A stretch of 52,294 nucleotides of DNA from Butyrivibrio sp. NC3005 (GTDB lineage: Bacteria; Bacillota; Clostridia; Lachnospirales; Lachnospiraceae). The notes under the pieces were generated by a model, which was not told the DNA's origin, searched no databases, and worked only from the letters and a program-made list of their open reading frames with translations. Where the stretch lies: NCBI RefSeq assembly GCF_000424545.1, contig NZ_AUKC01000028.1:1-52294 (forward strand), read 5' to 3'. The position numbers and the translations under genes were made by a program. This document shows, in pieces, positions 24,758 through 34,039 of the stretch (positions within the stretch are counted from its first letter, which is position 1; each line of letters opens with the position of its first letter).

Positions 24758-26153
24758 TAAATACGCAACGAATTATTTGCTATGGATAATTGATCAGGTG
24801 GCAATAGTATTGTCATTTGTTCTTGCAACATATATTCGTTTTCAGAACTTTAGAGATATGTACAGCAAGAAGCTGCATTTTTATGTGTGCGTTATCATTA
24901 TTCTTATTAGCACTATTTACAATTTTGCAGCTGAATATAATAGAGATTATATTAAAAGAAGATTTTCTCAGGAATGTTATGCAGTATTCATTTATAATGC
25001 TGTTTTGGGTGTAAGCGTTATTGTAACAAACTATGTAGTCAAGCTTGGTGACAGCTTTTCACGAGGTGTCATGTTTATCTTCATAGGAATAAACTTTTTG
25101 ATAACTCTTTTCCTGCATCAGATAGTAAGAAAACTTATGTGGTCATATTGGAAAACCAGTGATACAGCTATAAAAGTTTTGGTGCTTACAGAAGAAGAGT
25201 ATGTTGAAAGAACAATTAAACACCTTCAGCATCATCTTGATATTAACTATAATATTGTAGGTGAAGTATGTATCGATAAAGATATGAAGGGGCAGGAAGT
25301 TAGAGGAGTTAAGATAATTTCCAATAGAAAAGAACTCTTAAAGACTGTTACCACAATGCCTTTGGATGAAGTATTTATTTATACTCCTAATAGTACACAA
25401 AATGAACTTGAAGATGTTATTAACGCTTTCAAAGACATGGGGGTTAGAGTTGATTATGGAGTAGACCTTCCTGGAATGCGTGGACAGACTTCTGTAGGTA
25501 TGTTTGGAAGTTACAGTGTTGTATCCTATTCGAAGGGAACCGGAAGATACAGAGCACTTATAATTAAACGTTTGTTTGATATATTGGGCGGTCTTGTAGG
25601 ACTTATCTTTACAGGAATATTGACAGTTTTTGTCGGTCTTGCGATAAAGATAGATTCTCCTGGTCCGATTTTCTTCTCACAAACTAGAATTGGTAGAAAT
25701 GGTAGAAGATTTAAAATATACAAATTCCGTTCCATGTATATTGATGCAGAAGAAAGAAAAAAAGAATTAGAAGCTCAGAATGAAATGACAGGACTTATGT
25801 TTAAGATGAAGAATGATCCAAGAATTACTAAGGTAGGAGCATTCATCAGAAAGACCAGTCTTGATGAATTTCCACAGTTTCTTAATGTATTAAAAGGCGA
25901 TATGAGTCTTGTTGGTACAAGACCACCGACCGAGAATGAATTTCAACAGTATAATGAGTATTATCGTCGCCGAATCAGTATGACACCTGGACTTACAGGA
26001 ATGTGGCAGGTAAGCGGAAGAAGTGATATAGAAGACTTTGACGAAATAGTGAAACTTGATCTTCAGTATATAGACAACTGGTCGCTTGGTCTTGACCTAA
26101 AAATATTATTTAAAACAGTAAGTGTAGTGTTTAAAGGAAGCGGTGCATCTTAA
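24744..26153 (+). CDS. Undecaprenyl-phosphate sugar phosphotransferase (WbaP/WcaJ family)
   Basis: The 469-residue protein starts glycan assembly by moving a sugar-1-phosphate from a UDP-sugar to undecaprenyl phosphate. The N-terminal part has four membrane segments and a Rossmann-like domain (about 140-260). The C-terminal catalytic domain starts near 271 (IIKRLFDILGG), with FKIYKFRSM and the Asp-Glu catalytic pair in LDEFPQFLNVLKGDMSLVG, then the conserved GTRPP. The domain order and length match PglB-independent WbaP-type enzymes. It overlaps the polymerase gene by 14 bases. The sugar used (hexose or HexNAc-type) cannot be told. Confidence 0.93.
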   Translation: MNNSNKYATNYLLWIIDQVAIVLSFVLATYIRFQNFRDMYSKKLHFYVCVIIILISTIYNFAAEYNRDYIKRRFSQECYAVFIYNAVLGVSVIVTNYVVKLGDSFSRGVMFIFIGINFLITLFLHQIVRKLMWSYWKTSDTAIKVLVLTEEEYVERTIKHLQHHLDINYNIVGEVCIDKDMKGQEVRGVKIISNRKELLKTVTTMPLDEVFIYTPNSTQNELEDVINAFKDMGVRVDYGVDLPGMRGQTSVGMFGSYSVVSYSKGTGRYRALIIKRLFDILGGLVGLIFTGILTVFVGLAIKIDSPGPIFFSQTRIGRNGRRFKIYKFRSMYIDAEERKKELEAQNEMTGLMFKMKNDPRITKVGAFIRKTSLDEFPQFLNVLKGDMSLVGTRPPTENEFQQYNEYYRRRISMTPGLTGMWQVSGRSDIEDFDEIVKLDLQYIDNWSLGLDLKILFKTVSVVFKGSGAS

Positions 26154-26169
26154 TCCGTAAAGAGGAAAT

Positions 26170-26718
26170 ATGAATCTTGTAATAGATTGTTTTGCTTTGA
26201 TTAAAGAAGACGAAAACACAAAAGTTAAATATGAACGAGTAAAGAGAATAATTGAGTGTCTTGCAAAAGAGAACAGCAAAAGGAATCAGGAGCATCACAT
26301 CATGGTAATGGGCAATATGTCCAATCAGAATGACTTCGATGTTGAAGGCACTACCTTCCTGCTTATGGATAAGGATCCTGAAAGCAATTGGCAGAAGTTT
26401 AAATGGAAGCATTTTGGTATCGCATCTCTTTTGCCTAAGCTTGGAAGTGACAGGGTGCTTTTTACAACTCCTTGTCTTCCTGTTGCTACTAAAAACAAGC
26501 AGATAGTACTTATTTTCAAAAATGAGTTTCCGGGATTACAAAGACTTCTTAAAAAGGCAGATAGAATCCTGCTTGATGAAGAGCCGGAAGACACTAGCTT
26601 GAAAAATGAACTTGAAGAAAATGGCAAAGTAAGGCTTTTATCCAGTTTGAAATCAGGTGATGTTTCAAATATGGAAATAAACGAATATTGGGAAGATGTG
26701 TTTGATGAAATCGGCTAA
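26170..26718 (+). CDS. Stand-alone or truncated N-terminal half of a GT4-like protein
   Basis: I do not recognise a named family. The 182-residue protein looks like the N-terminal (acceptor) domain of a GT4 enzyme. WKHFGIASLLPKLGSDRVLF followed by TTPCLPVATKNKQIVLI mirrors the 'GT4 heavy-strand, shallow-loop' pattern, but the usual HD motif is missing. LKKADRILLDEEP corresponds to the later 'KADRIIVVSE' region. The donor-binding half with E-X7-E is absent and the next gene, a GT2, begins within its last 14 bases. It could be a decayed remnant or a separate subunit. The good ribosome binding site (AGAGGAAAT) and clean frame argue that it is still translated. Confidence 0.6.
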   Translation: MNLVIDCFALIKEDENTKVKYERVKRIIECLAKENSKRNQEHHIMVMGNMSNQNDFDVEGTTFLLMDKDPESNWQKFKWKHFGIASLLPKLGSDRVLFTTPCLPVATKNKQIVLIFKNEFPGLQRLLKKADRILLDEEPEDTSLKNELEENGKVRLLSSLKSGDVSNMEINEYWEDVFDEIG

Positions 26719-27766
26719 TTGTTTGGATTTTGATAATAAGATATCTGTAATAATACCGTTTTATAATGCAGAGGCTAGTATAGAGAAATGCCTAGACAGT
26801 ATAGTAAGTCAGACTTATAGAAATTTCGAAATAATAATGGTGGATGATGGTTCAACTGATAGCAGTGGATCAATTTGCGAAAGATACGTAAAAAGATGCT
26901 TTGATGAGAATTTAGGAATCAGAATAGGTGTGTCCCATATTGATAATAATGGTGTTTCAAATGCTAGAAATTATGGCATTAGGGAATCGAAAGGCAAATG
27001 GATAACTTTTGTAGATGCAGATGATTATGTAGAAAAAGATTATCTTAAAAAGCTCATAGATGGTGCGCTTAACTGGCAAAAACAGAACATTGAACTTGGT
27101 ATAAAAAATGAATCAGTATTCCCGGTTATGGTTACGATGACCAATCATATCCCGAAGGCTAGTAGTACTTCGGGATATGATTATGTAGAAAAAGGAATCC
27201 TTAACAGAGATTCTCATGTATGGGCAAAACTTTATAAGAAAGATTTTCTTATTGATAATCAAATCTTTTTCAAAGAAGGATGGACTATTGGTGAAGATGT
27301 TTTGTTTCTGCTTGATATAGCATGCATTCTCGGAAAAGAAAAGGATATAAGTGTTATAGAAGATGACAGTTATCATTATATTTATGATAATAGTCAGGGG
27401 GCAATGAACAGTTCATATAAAGCATCCTATCTTGATCAGATAAGATGTTGGGATGAAGTTGAAAAAAGAGTTTTACCACTAAAAGGAGAAATCAGCGAAT
27501 TTACATATGTTCAGCTGTCAGTTGTTCAGTGCATGTCAGCTATGCTCGTAGCTTCTAAAGTTGCCAGAAACAGCAAAAACATTTCAAGAGATGAAAAAAA
27601 AGAAGCAATTGAATTTGTTAAGAAATCCTTGGAACATTCGCTTAGAAAAAATAGGACTTTTTTAGGACTTTCATTTGGGTATAAAGTGAAAATATTATTA
27701 TTTAAATTTTCTCCATGGCTTTATTTGCAACTGTATAGAGGATGGAAAAATACTGTTTGTAAATAA
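26705..27766 (+). CDS. GT2 family glycosyltransferase
   Basis: The 353-residue GT-A enzyme has ISVIIPFYNAEASIEKCLDSI at the N-terminus, MVDDGSTDSSG near residue 46 and VDADDYVEKDYL near 101. I choose ATG 26705 over ATG 26696 because GGGAAG at 26689-26695 gives good spacing only to the later codon. It overlaps the end of the GT4-like half gene by 14 bases, so the two are probably translationally coupled. The codon use is rich in ATA. Acceptor and donor are unknown. Confidence 0.87.
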   Translation: MKSANCLDFDNKISVIIPFYNAEASIEKCLDSIVSQTYRNFEIIMVDDGSTDSSGSICERYVKRCFDENLGIRIGVSHIDNNGVSNARNYGIRESKGKWITFVDADDYVEKDYLKKLIDGALNWQKQNIELGIKNESVFPVMVTMTNHIPKASSTSGYDYVEKGILNRDSHVWAKLYKKDFLIDNQIFFKEGWTIGEDVLFLLDIACILGKEKDISVIEDDSYHYIYDNSQGAMNSSYKASYLDQIRCWDEVEKRVLPLKGEISEFTYVQLSVVQCMSAMLVASKVARNSKNISRDEKKEAIEFVKKSLEHSLRKNRTFLGLSFGYKVKILLFKFSPWLYLQLYRGWKNTVCK

Positions 27767-27771
27767 AACTG

Positions 27772-27803
27772 TTGATGATTATTTGGTGTACTAATAAATA
27801 ATC
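27772..27803 (+). promoter_or_regulatory. Promoter-like sequence with an 8-bp inverted repeat
   Basis: In the 66-base gap before the second GT11 gene, TTGATG (27772-27777) and TAAATA (27795-27800) stand 17 bases apart. An 8-bp perfect inverted repeat (27777-27784 with 27796-27803) overlaps the -10 region and could be an operator or a weak hairpin. The match is modest and the DNA is AT-rich. Confidence 0.3.
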
Positions 27804-27832
27804 TACAAACATGCAGATAAAAAGGAAAAAAC

Positions 27833-28870
27833 ATGATTGGAACAGAACTTTTAAAAGGACAGGGATTAGGAAACCAGCTTTTTGCCTACGTTACAGCAAG
27901 AGCTATAGCAAAAGAAAGAGGTTGTGAATTTGGAATCTGTCATCCGGAGTGTCTTGCAAATAATATTCATTCTAATACAGGCATGTATTTCATGGATATT
28001 GATACAGGAATTGAAATATCAGAAGAAGATAAGAAGAGTTTTAAAGTATTTGATGATGATGATACACGCATGTATGTTGGTACTTCAAAGTCTGATATGG
28101 AGAACGGTGCTTATATAAGTGGTTCCAAAAAAGAAATTCATGAAGTTGAGGACAATACTCTTTTGTATGGAAATCTTCAGGATGAGAGTTATTTTGGTGC
28201 ATACAAGGATGAAATAAAAGAATGGCTGAAAGTAAAAAAGGAGTATGATTCCAAGGAATATACTAGCGATAATCTTTGTATTATCCATATGAGATGCGGA
28301 GATTATGAGAATAATCCAGACCTTCATCTTGATAGAAAATACTGGATAAACGGCATGAAGAATATGCGCAGAAAAAATCCAAATATGGAATTTTTGATGG
28401 TGACAGATGATATTGCTGCTGCTCATAAGATTCTTCCTGAAGTTAAGGCTGTATGCAATGATATAGGAAAAGACTATGTAACAATCAAAAATGCAAGATA
28501 TTTGCTGCTTGCAAATTCATCATTTGCAGTTTTCCCTGCAATGACAAGCGATGAGTTAAAGTTTGCTATAGCACCAAAGTATTGGGCAAGGCACAATGTA
28601 TCCAATGGTTACTGGGCGTCTGAGCAAAACATATACTCATTTTTAACCTATCAGGATAGAAAAGGAAAACTCTTTTCAGCAGATGAGTGTAGAAAAGAAC
28701 TTGAAGAATACAAGAAAAAGTCTAAAGCATATGCAAGACGAAACATTAAGCCTACAGGATGCAGAAGAGGTTTGCAGGTAGTTCGTAGAAAGTTTATTTA
28801 TGGTGTTTATTTTGCAAAGAGAATAATTCGTTCCTTGGAGCGAAGACTACATCTTGTAAAAGTGCAGTAA
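27833..28870 (+). CDS. GT11-like (alpha-1,2-fucosyltransferase family) protein
   Basis: The 345-residue protein has the GT11 opening KGQGLGNQLFAYVTARAIA and the late ARYLLLANSSFAVFPA motif. The central motif reads IHMRCGDY (His152), with Cys where GT11 members usually carry the second Arg of HxRRGD. A basic C-terminal tail of about 70 residues (from roughly 275) is absent from the other two GT11 proteins here. It starts at ATG 27833 after AAAGGA. It may be a divergent fucosyltransferase or a related transferase using another GDP-sugar. Confidence 0.8.
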   Translation: MIGTELLKGQGLGNQLFAYVTARAIAKERGCEFGICHPECLANNIHSNTGMYFMDIDTGIEISEEDKKSFKVFDDDDTRMYVGTSKSDMENGAYISGSKKEIHEVEDNTLLYGNLQDESYFGAYKDEIKEWLKVKKEYDSKEYTSDNLCIIHMRCGDYENNPDLHLDRKYWINGMKNMRRKNPNMEFLMVTDDIAAAHKILPEVKAVCNDIGKDYVTIKNARYLLLANSSFAVFPAMTSDELKFAIAPKYWARHNVSNGYWASEQNIYSFLTYQDRKGKLFSADECRKELEEYKKKSKAYARRNIKPTGCRRGLQVVRRKFIYGVYFAKRIIRSLERRLHLVKVQ

Positions 28871-28883
28871 ATACGAATTCATT

Positions 28884-28889
28884 TATAAT
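28884..28889 (+). promoter_or_regulatory. Possible -10 box upstream of the third GT11 gene
   Basis: A perfect TATAAT lies in the 86-base gap before the GT11 gene at 28957, the longest gap between adjacent coding sequences after the first gene. No convincing -35 hexamer is found at 16-18 bases upstream, so this is only a weak promoter candidate. Confidence 0.25.
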
Positions 28890-28956
28890 ATGCAAAGGTC
28901 ATTACTTTATTGGATATTGATGTTGGACAGCAAAGTTTTGATTGTGGAGAAATAAA

Positions 28957-29868
28957 ATGCTAATAATACAAGTAGCTGGTGGTCTTGGAAACCAGATGCA
29001 GCAATATGCAATGTATAGAAAGCTGAAAAAAACAGGAAAAGACGTTAAACTCGACTTGTCGTGGTTTGAACCTCAAAATCAGACTAATGTGTCTGCAAAA
29101 AGAGAGTGTGAATTAAAATTTTTTGATAATCTTCCTATGGAGGAATGTACTAAAAAAGAGCGAGATGTTTTTTTAAACAAATCTGTTTTTCATAAGGTTT
29201 TAAACAAACTTTTTCCAGATAAAAACAAAATCTGGTCAGAAAAAGAAATGTATCATCCGGAAATCTATGATATGGATAATAGATATCTTCAGGGATTTTT
29301 TTTGTGTAACAAATATTATGAAGATATACTTCCGGAGATTAGAAAAGATTTTGTATTTCCTCAAAACAGTGATAGTGATATTGCCAGGAAAAATGAGTAT
29401 CTTATGGATGAAATGAGGAATTCGAATTCCTGCAGTATTCATCTTAGAATGGGTGATTATGTAACTGATCCTGTTAATTTCAAACTTTTTGGTAACATTG
29501 CAACTGATAAGTATTATGAGAGTGCTATACAAAAGGCTTTGGAATGTTCAAAAGATATGCATTTTTATATCTTTTCAAATGATAGCGAATATGCAAAGAA
29601 AAAATATAGTGATGAAAATAGATTCACTATAGTAGATTGGAATACAGGAAGAAACAGTATAGTCGATATGCTTCTTATGAGCTGTTGCAAAGTAAATATT
29701 TGCGCAAATTCAACTTTCTCTTTTTGGGGAGCAAGGCTCAATAATAGAGAAGATAAAGTATGCATCAGACCATATAAGATGCGCAATAATCAGGAAGTCA
29801 TCGAAGAAAAGATGCATGATTATTGGAAAAATTGGGTTCTTATCGACGAAGAAGGTCAAGTTCGATAA
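28957..29868 (+). CDS. GT11 family alpha-1,2-fucosyltransferase-like enzyme
   Basis: The 303-residue protein has the GT11 signatures VAGGLGNQMQQYAMYRKL at the N-terminus, IHLRMGDYV (His162; Met in place of the second Arg) and ANSTFSFWGARLN near residue 250. ATG 28957 is preceded by GGAGAAAT; the frame is open upstream to TTG 28942. It is the third GT11 gene of the locus and is closest in plan to the one at 18356. It probably uses GDP-fucose made elsewhere in the cell. An eight-T run at about 29296-29303 lies inside the gene. Confidence 0.88.
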   Translation: MLIIQVAGGLGNQMQQYAMYRKLKKTGKDVKLDLSWFEPQNQTNVSAKRECELKFFDNLPMEECTKKERDVFLNKSVFHKVLNKLFPDKNKIWSEKEMYHPEIYDMDNRYLQGFFLCNKYYEDILPEIRKDFVFPQNSDSDIARKNEYLMDEMRNSNSCSIHLRMGDYVTDPVNFKLFGNIATDKYYESAIQKALECSKDMHFYIFSNDSEYAKKKYSDENRFTIVDWNTGRNSIVDMLLMSCCKVNICANSTFSFWGARLNNREDKVCIRPYKMRNNQEVIEEKMHDYWKNWVLIDEEGQVR

Positions 29869-29889
29869 TAAGTAAAAAGGATAGTAGTT

Positions 29890-31296
29890 ATGAGTCAGGA
29901 AAAAAAGAAAAAGCTTGTTTGGCTTATCGTTGTAATGTCTTTTTTGACAGTTTTTGTGTTTAATTTATTTACACCGCTATTGTCAGATGATTTAGAGTAC
30001 GCAAAACAGGCTAGATCAGCATCAAATCTATTAGATTTGTTCAAACAAGAATACCATCAGTATATGACCTGGAATGGCAGAAGTGTAACTTTTATGCTGT
30101 TTAGAATTTTTTTATGTGCGCCGGAATTTGTTTTGAAATTTGCAAATAGCATAGTGTTTAGCATCTTGGGTTTCTTAATTTACATGAATATCCAGAAAAA
30201 AGATAAATGGAATCCGTTTACAATGCTGCTTGTACAACTTTCTCTTTGGATATTCGCGGTTTCTTTTGCTCAGACAATTCTATGGGAATGCGGAGCTTTT
30301 GTTTACTTATGGGGAATGACCATTATCCTGGGATTCATGACTTGTTTGTGGAAACTTATTCAAAAAGATAATAAAGGGAATTTGTTAATAGCAATTCTTA
30401 TGTTTTTCTTTGGTTGGGCAGGCGGCTGGTGCAATGAAAATACTTCAGGTGGAAGTTTGTTATTTGTACTTATTCTTATAGTAATCGGCTTAAAAGAAAA
30501 GAAAAAGAATCCTTTATATTTATATACAGCTTTTGCTGGTAATCTGATAGGCCTTGGATTTTTGGTCCTTGGACCTGGAGTTAGAGGAAGAGCAAAGTTT
30601 ACAGCAGAAGAAGAAAATTTTCATGGAATAGTAGGTATAATTGCAAGAATACAGAAACTTACATTATATAACAGGCAAGCTTTTCTTTGTTTGTATATAA
30701 TACTAATGGCAACTATTATCTGGACTTACGTAACATATACTAGTAAAAACGGAAAAACAGATATAAAGACATTTCTTTATGTGATACGTTTGAGAGTTTT
30801 GTTCTTTGCATTGCATTTGGCTACTGATTATGCACTCGCAGCTACTGCAACGCCTCAGATAAGAGCTCTTTTTGGATCAGGAATATTTCTTATAATCGCG
30901 GTAATTCAAGGTATCACAGATAATCTTGAACTTGATGCTGCAAATGCAGGAAAATCTGCAGATATGATTCTTAGATTTTCATATAGTCTTGCAACCGGTA
31001 TTTTGCTTACATTATTAACGTTTGAAATTGTTAACAGCGGTGCAATGCTTGGAAGACTAAGAAGAGATTATAATGAAAGAATGGCATATATACAAGAACA
31101 GATAGATCTTGGAAATGAGAATATTGTTGTAGCTAAGTTCCATGAAGAGTTCAATAACAGATATACTTGTGCTTTTGATGCTATGGAACTTGAGGATGAT
31201 CCATCATTTTGGACTAATATTCAATACGAAAAATATTTTGGAGTAAAATCAATACGAGCTATTCCATATGAAGAGTGGGAAGCTAATTATAGGTAA
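29890..31296 (+). CDS. DUF6056-like polytopic membrane protein, possible GT-C glycosyltransferase
   Basis: The 468-residue protein has about ten membrane segments, an early extracytoplasmic SDDLEYAKQARS motif (residues 32-43) with adjacent acidic residues, and YMTWNGRSVT near 60, as in DUF6056 family proteins. An acidic loop right after the first membrane helix is what GT-C enzymes use to bind a polyprenyl-phosphate sugar. The C-terminal ~80 residues form a soluble tail. I assign the DUF6056 resemblance from memory. Catalytic function is inference; it could add a side sugar on the outer membrane face. Confidence 0.6.
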   Translation: MSQEKKKKLVWLIVVMSFLTVFVFNLFTPLLSDDLEYAKQARSASNLLDLFKQEYHQYMTWNGRSVTFMLFRIFLCAPEFVLKFANSIVFSILGFLIYMNIQKKDKWNPFTMLLVQLSLWIFAVSFAQTILWECGAFVYLWGMTIILGFMTCLWKLIQKDNKGNLLIAILMFFFGWAGGWCNENTSGGSLLFVLILIVIGLKEKKKNPLYLYTAFAGNLIGLGFLVLGPGVRGRAKFTAEEENFHGIVGIIARIQKLTLYNRQAFLCLYIILMATIIWTYVTYTSKNGKTDIKTFLYVIRLRVLFFALHLATDYALAATATPQIRALFGSGIFLIIAVIQGITDNLELDAANAGKSADMILRFSYSLATGILLTLLTFEIVNSGAMLGRLRRDYNERMAYIQEQIDLGNENIVVAKFHEEFNNRYTCAFDAMELEDDPSFWTNIQYEKYFGVKSIRAIPYEEWEANYR

Positions 31297-31304
31297 ACTT
31301 AGGA

Positions 31305-32837
31305 ATGGATAATCAAAGCAGAGTAAAAAATACGATAAGAAATATCTTTTTTGGATATCTTGGAACACTTATAACTTCGCTTTTAGGCTTCGTTTCAAGA
31401 AAGCTTTTTATATTGAAACTCTCAGACACTCTTTTGGGTGTAAATGGATTTTATACAGGAATTTTATCAACATTGTCTTTAGCAGAACTTGGAATAGGAA
31501 CTGCACTTAATTTCAGTTTGTATAAGCCTATAGCAGAAGGCAATACAGAAGAAATAAAGTCTTATATGGCTTTGTACAAAAAGGCATATAGAATAATAGC
31601 TTTAGTAGTAGCAGTTATAGGGGTTATGCTGATTCCATTTTTAAGGCTAATGGCATCAGGCGCTTCTTCTGTATCTGATAGAGATTTGATATGCTATTAT
31701 TTGATTTTCTTGTTCAACAGTGCAACCTCTTATCTTGTTGCCTACAAGTACAGTCTTGTAAATGCTGAGCAAAAAACATATATTCAAACTAATATTATTA
31801 CTATAACCAAAATGATATCTGTAACTATGCAGATAGTAGTATTGTTTTTAACTTCAAGTTTTTATGCATATCTTTTGACAGATTTGTTTATTGGAACAGT
31901 TCAGAAGATTTTTGTAAGTAAATATCTTGGCAAAATGTATCCTTATCTTGAAGAGAAGGATGTAAAGCCGCTTACAAAAAAGCAAAAGGATGAAGTAAAA
32001 GGCAAAACAAGTGCTCTGTTATGGTTAAAAATCGGTGATACGGCCAGACTACAGACAGATTCTGTTATTATCACAACATTTATTGGAGTACTTACAACAG
32101 GCGTTGTAGATAACTTTAATATGGTTATCAACACTGTTTCTAGCTTTGTAAATACAATTTTTAACTCAGCCCTTCCAGGATTTGGAAATCTGATTGCAAC
32201 AGAATCCAGAAATAAACAGTACGAAATGTTTAAAGTTTATAGATTTTTTGCAGTATGGATTTATGGCTTTTCTGCTGTAGGATTTTATATTTTATTATCA
32301 CCCCTTATTCAAATTTTATATGGTCAAAAGTGGAGTATGGGTGCTAATATAATGGTTTGGATAATAATAGAATATTATCTAAAGGGTGAGAGAATAGTAG
32401 TCAATAATTTTAAAACAGCAGCAGGTAAGTTTGAACAGGACAAATATCTTGCAATGATACAGGGAATTGTCAATCTTGTTATTTCTATTGTACTGGCTAT
32501 TAAGATTGGACTTGCAGGTGTATATATAGGAACTGTTGTGAGCGGAGTCATTGCTAATTTTGTGAGACCTGTCATAATTTATCGAGAGTGTTTTGGGCAA
32601 AAAAGCTTATTGTACTTTTTAGATTCTGTTAAATATCATGTTGTCCTGATATTAACACTTTTTCTAAGTGCGTACTTAAGCAAGCTTACACTTCCTAGGG
32701 TAAATTTAATCAACTTTTTAATAACAGGAATAATGATAACTGTTGTTTATAATGGGATTTTTCTCGTTTCATTTGGAAAGTGCAAAGAGTTTGGATATCT
32801 TTACAGTATTTTCACAAAGAGAATAAGGAAAAAGTAA
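31305..32837 (+). CDS. wzx: Wzx-type polysaccharide flippase (MATE/PST superfamily)
   Basis: The 510-residue protein has about 12-14 membrane segments and the usual N-terminus of PST flippases (KNTIRNIFFGYLGTLITSLL, then RKLFILKLSDTLLGVNG). It moves undecaprenyl-diphosphate-linked repeat units across the membrane. It starts at ATG 31305, 8 bases after the previous stop. It is the only Wzx-like gene seen, although two PglK-like ABC exporters could serve the same step. Presence of both systems is unusual for a single polymer. Confidence 0.9.
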   Translation: MDNQSRVKNTIRNIFFGYLGTLITSLLGFVSRKLFILKLSDTLLGVNGFYTGILSTLSLAELGIGTALNFSLYKPIAEGNTEEIKSYMALYKKAYRIIALVVAVIGVMLIPFLRLMASGASSVSDRDLICYYLIFLFNSATSYLVAYKYSLVNAEQKTYIQTNIITITKMISVTMQIVVLFLTSSFYAYLLTDLFIGTVQKIFVSKYLGKMYPYLEEKDVKPLTKKQKDEVKGKTSALLWLKIGDTARLQTDSVIITTFIGVLTTGVVDNFNMVINTVSSFVNTIFNSALPGFGNLIATESRNKQYEMFKVYRFFAVWIYGFSAVGFYILLSPLIQILYGQKWSMGANIMVWIIIEYYLKGERIVVNNFKTAAGKFEQDKYLAMIQGIVNLVISIVLAIKIGLAGVYIGTVVSGVIANFVRPVIIYRECFGQKSLLYFLDSVKYHVVLILTLFLSAYLSKLTLPRVNLINFLITGIMITVVYNGIFLVSFGKCKEFGYLYSIFTKRIRKK

Positions 32838-32850
32838 GTAAGAGGCATAT

Positions 32851-34035
32851 ATGAAAAAATTAAATGGAACAGTAATAGTAACTTATAGATGTAATGCACG
32901 TTGTACAATGTGCAATAGATACAAAGCTCCGTCAAAACCAGAGGAAGAAATCTCAATTGAGACTATCAAAAAGCTTCCGCCAATGTATTTTACCAACATT
33001 ACAGGTGGCGAGCCTTTTATTAGAGAAGATTTGAAGGATATTGTTAGAGAACTTCAGAAGATAAGCGATAGAATAGTAATATCCACAAACGGATTTTTCA
33101 CTGACAGAATTATAGATTTGTGCAAGGAATTTCCTAATGTTGGAATTCGTATATCCATTGAAGGACTAGAAAAGACCAATAATGAAATCAGAGGATTAAA
33201 AGATGGTTTCAATAAAGGCTATACAACGTTGAAAAAGCTTAGAGAGATGGGTATGAAAGATGTCGGATTCGGAATGACAGTACAGGATAAGAATGCACCT
33301 GATCTTGTACCACTTTACAAATTGTCTGATGAAATGGGCATGGAGTTTGCAACCGCAAGTCTGCACAATAGCTTCTATTTTGTTGAAGCAAAGAATATCA
33401 TCAAGGATAGAATGATGGTAGGACAGCATTTTGAAGATCTTGTAAATGAACTTCTTAATTCGAATAGTCCCAAGAAATGGTTCAGAGCTTATTTTAACCA
33501 TGGTCTTATCAACTACATATATGGACAGAAGAGACTTCTTCCCTGTGATATGAGTTTTGATACTTTTTTTATAGATCCGTATGGTGATGTAATGCCATGT
33601 AATGGTACTAAAGAAAAGGAAGTAATGGGCAACCTTAATGAAATGAGTTGGGACGAACTCTGGAACAGCGAGCAGGCAGAAAAGGTCAGAAAAATTGTAA
33701 GAAACTGTGACAGAAACTGCTGGATGATTGGTTCAGTATCTCCGGCAATGCACAAGTATATCTGGACTCCGGCACTTTGGGTAATACACCATAAGTTCCT
33801 TCGCTTCTGGAAAAAGAAAAAATACAGCATGTTCGAACTAAAGGTTGTAAGAGATTATAGAGATGGCAAGGTTACAAAACAGGAACTGGATGCATGTTCT
33901 ACATGTGACTTTAGATGTGGTGCAACTGCAAGTAACGGACTTTCAGAGGCATCTATGCAGCAGCTCAAAGAAAAGAGTGGTGAAGAAATAGTTGCAGAAG
34001 ATCTTAAGTCTCAGTTTGAAGGTAAAAACGATTAA
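32851..34035 (+). CDS. Radical SAM/SPASM domain protein, copy 1
   Basis: The 394-residue protein has the radical SAM cluster motif Cys14-X3-Cys18-X2-Cys21 (YRCNARCTMC), GGEP at 52-55 and a C-terminal SPASM-type set of cysteines (LPCDM, MPCNG, CDRNC, CSTCDFRC) for extra iron-sulphur clusters. No precursor peptide gene is visible nearby, so peptide modification is not supported. A role in altering a sugar or lipid-linked intermediate (epimerisation, dehydrogenation or deoxygenation) is possible, but no substrate is known. An insertion of about 50 residues with aromatic and basic residues (roughly 295-340) may touch the membrane. Confidence 0.85.
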   Translation: MKKLNGTVIVTYRCNARCTMCNRYKAPSKPEEEISIETIKKLPPMYFTNITGGEPFIREDLKDIVRELQKISDRIVISTNGFFTDRIIDLCKEFPNVGIRISIEGLEKTNNEIRGLKDGFNKGYTTLKKLREMGMKDVGFGMTVQDKNAPDLVPLYKLSDEMGMEFATASLHNSFYFVEAKNIIKDRMMVGQHFEDLVNELLNSNSPKKWFRAYFNHGLINYIYGQKRLLPCDMSFDTFFIDPYGDVMPCNGTKEKEVMGNLNEMSWDELWNSEQAEKVRKIVRNCDRNCWMIGSVSPAMHKYIWTPALWVIHHKFLRFWKKKKYSMFELKVVRDYRDGKVTKQELDACSTCDFRCGATASNGLSEASMQQLKEKSGEEIVAEDLKSQFEGKND

Positions 34036-34039
34036 TTAT

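Noticed and set aside
29296..29303. Eight-T run in a GT11 gene as a possible phase-variation tract
   Set aside because: Several 7-8 base A or T runs occur in the locus (for example near 27594 and 51755), about what is expected by chance in DNA this AT-rich; no longer tract or frameshifted gene is seen.
32851..34035. Radical SAM protein as a RiPP maturase
   Set aside because: No short precursor-like gene, peptidase or RiPP recognition domain was seen near either radical SAM gene.
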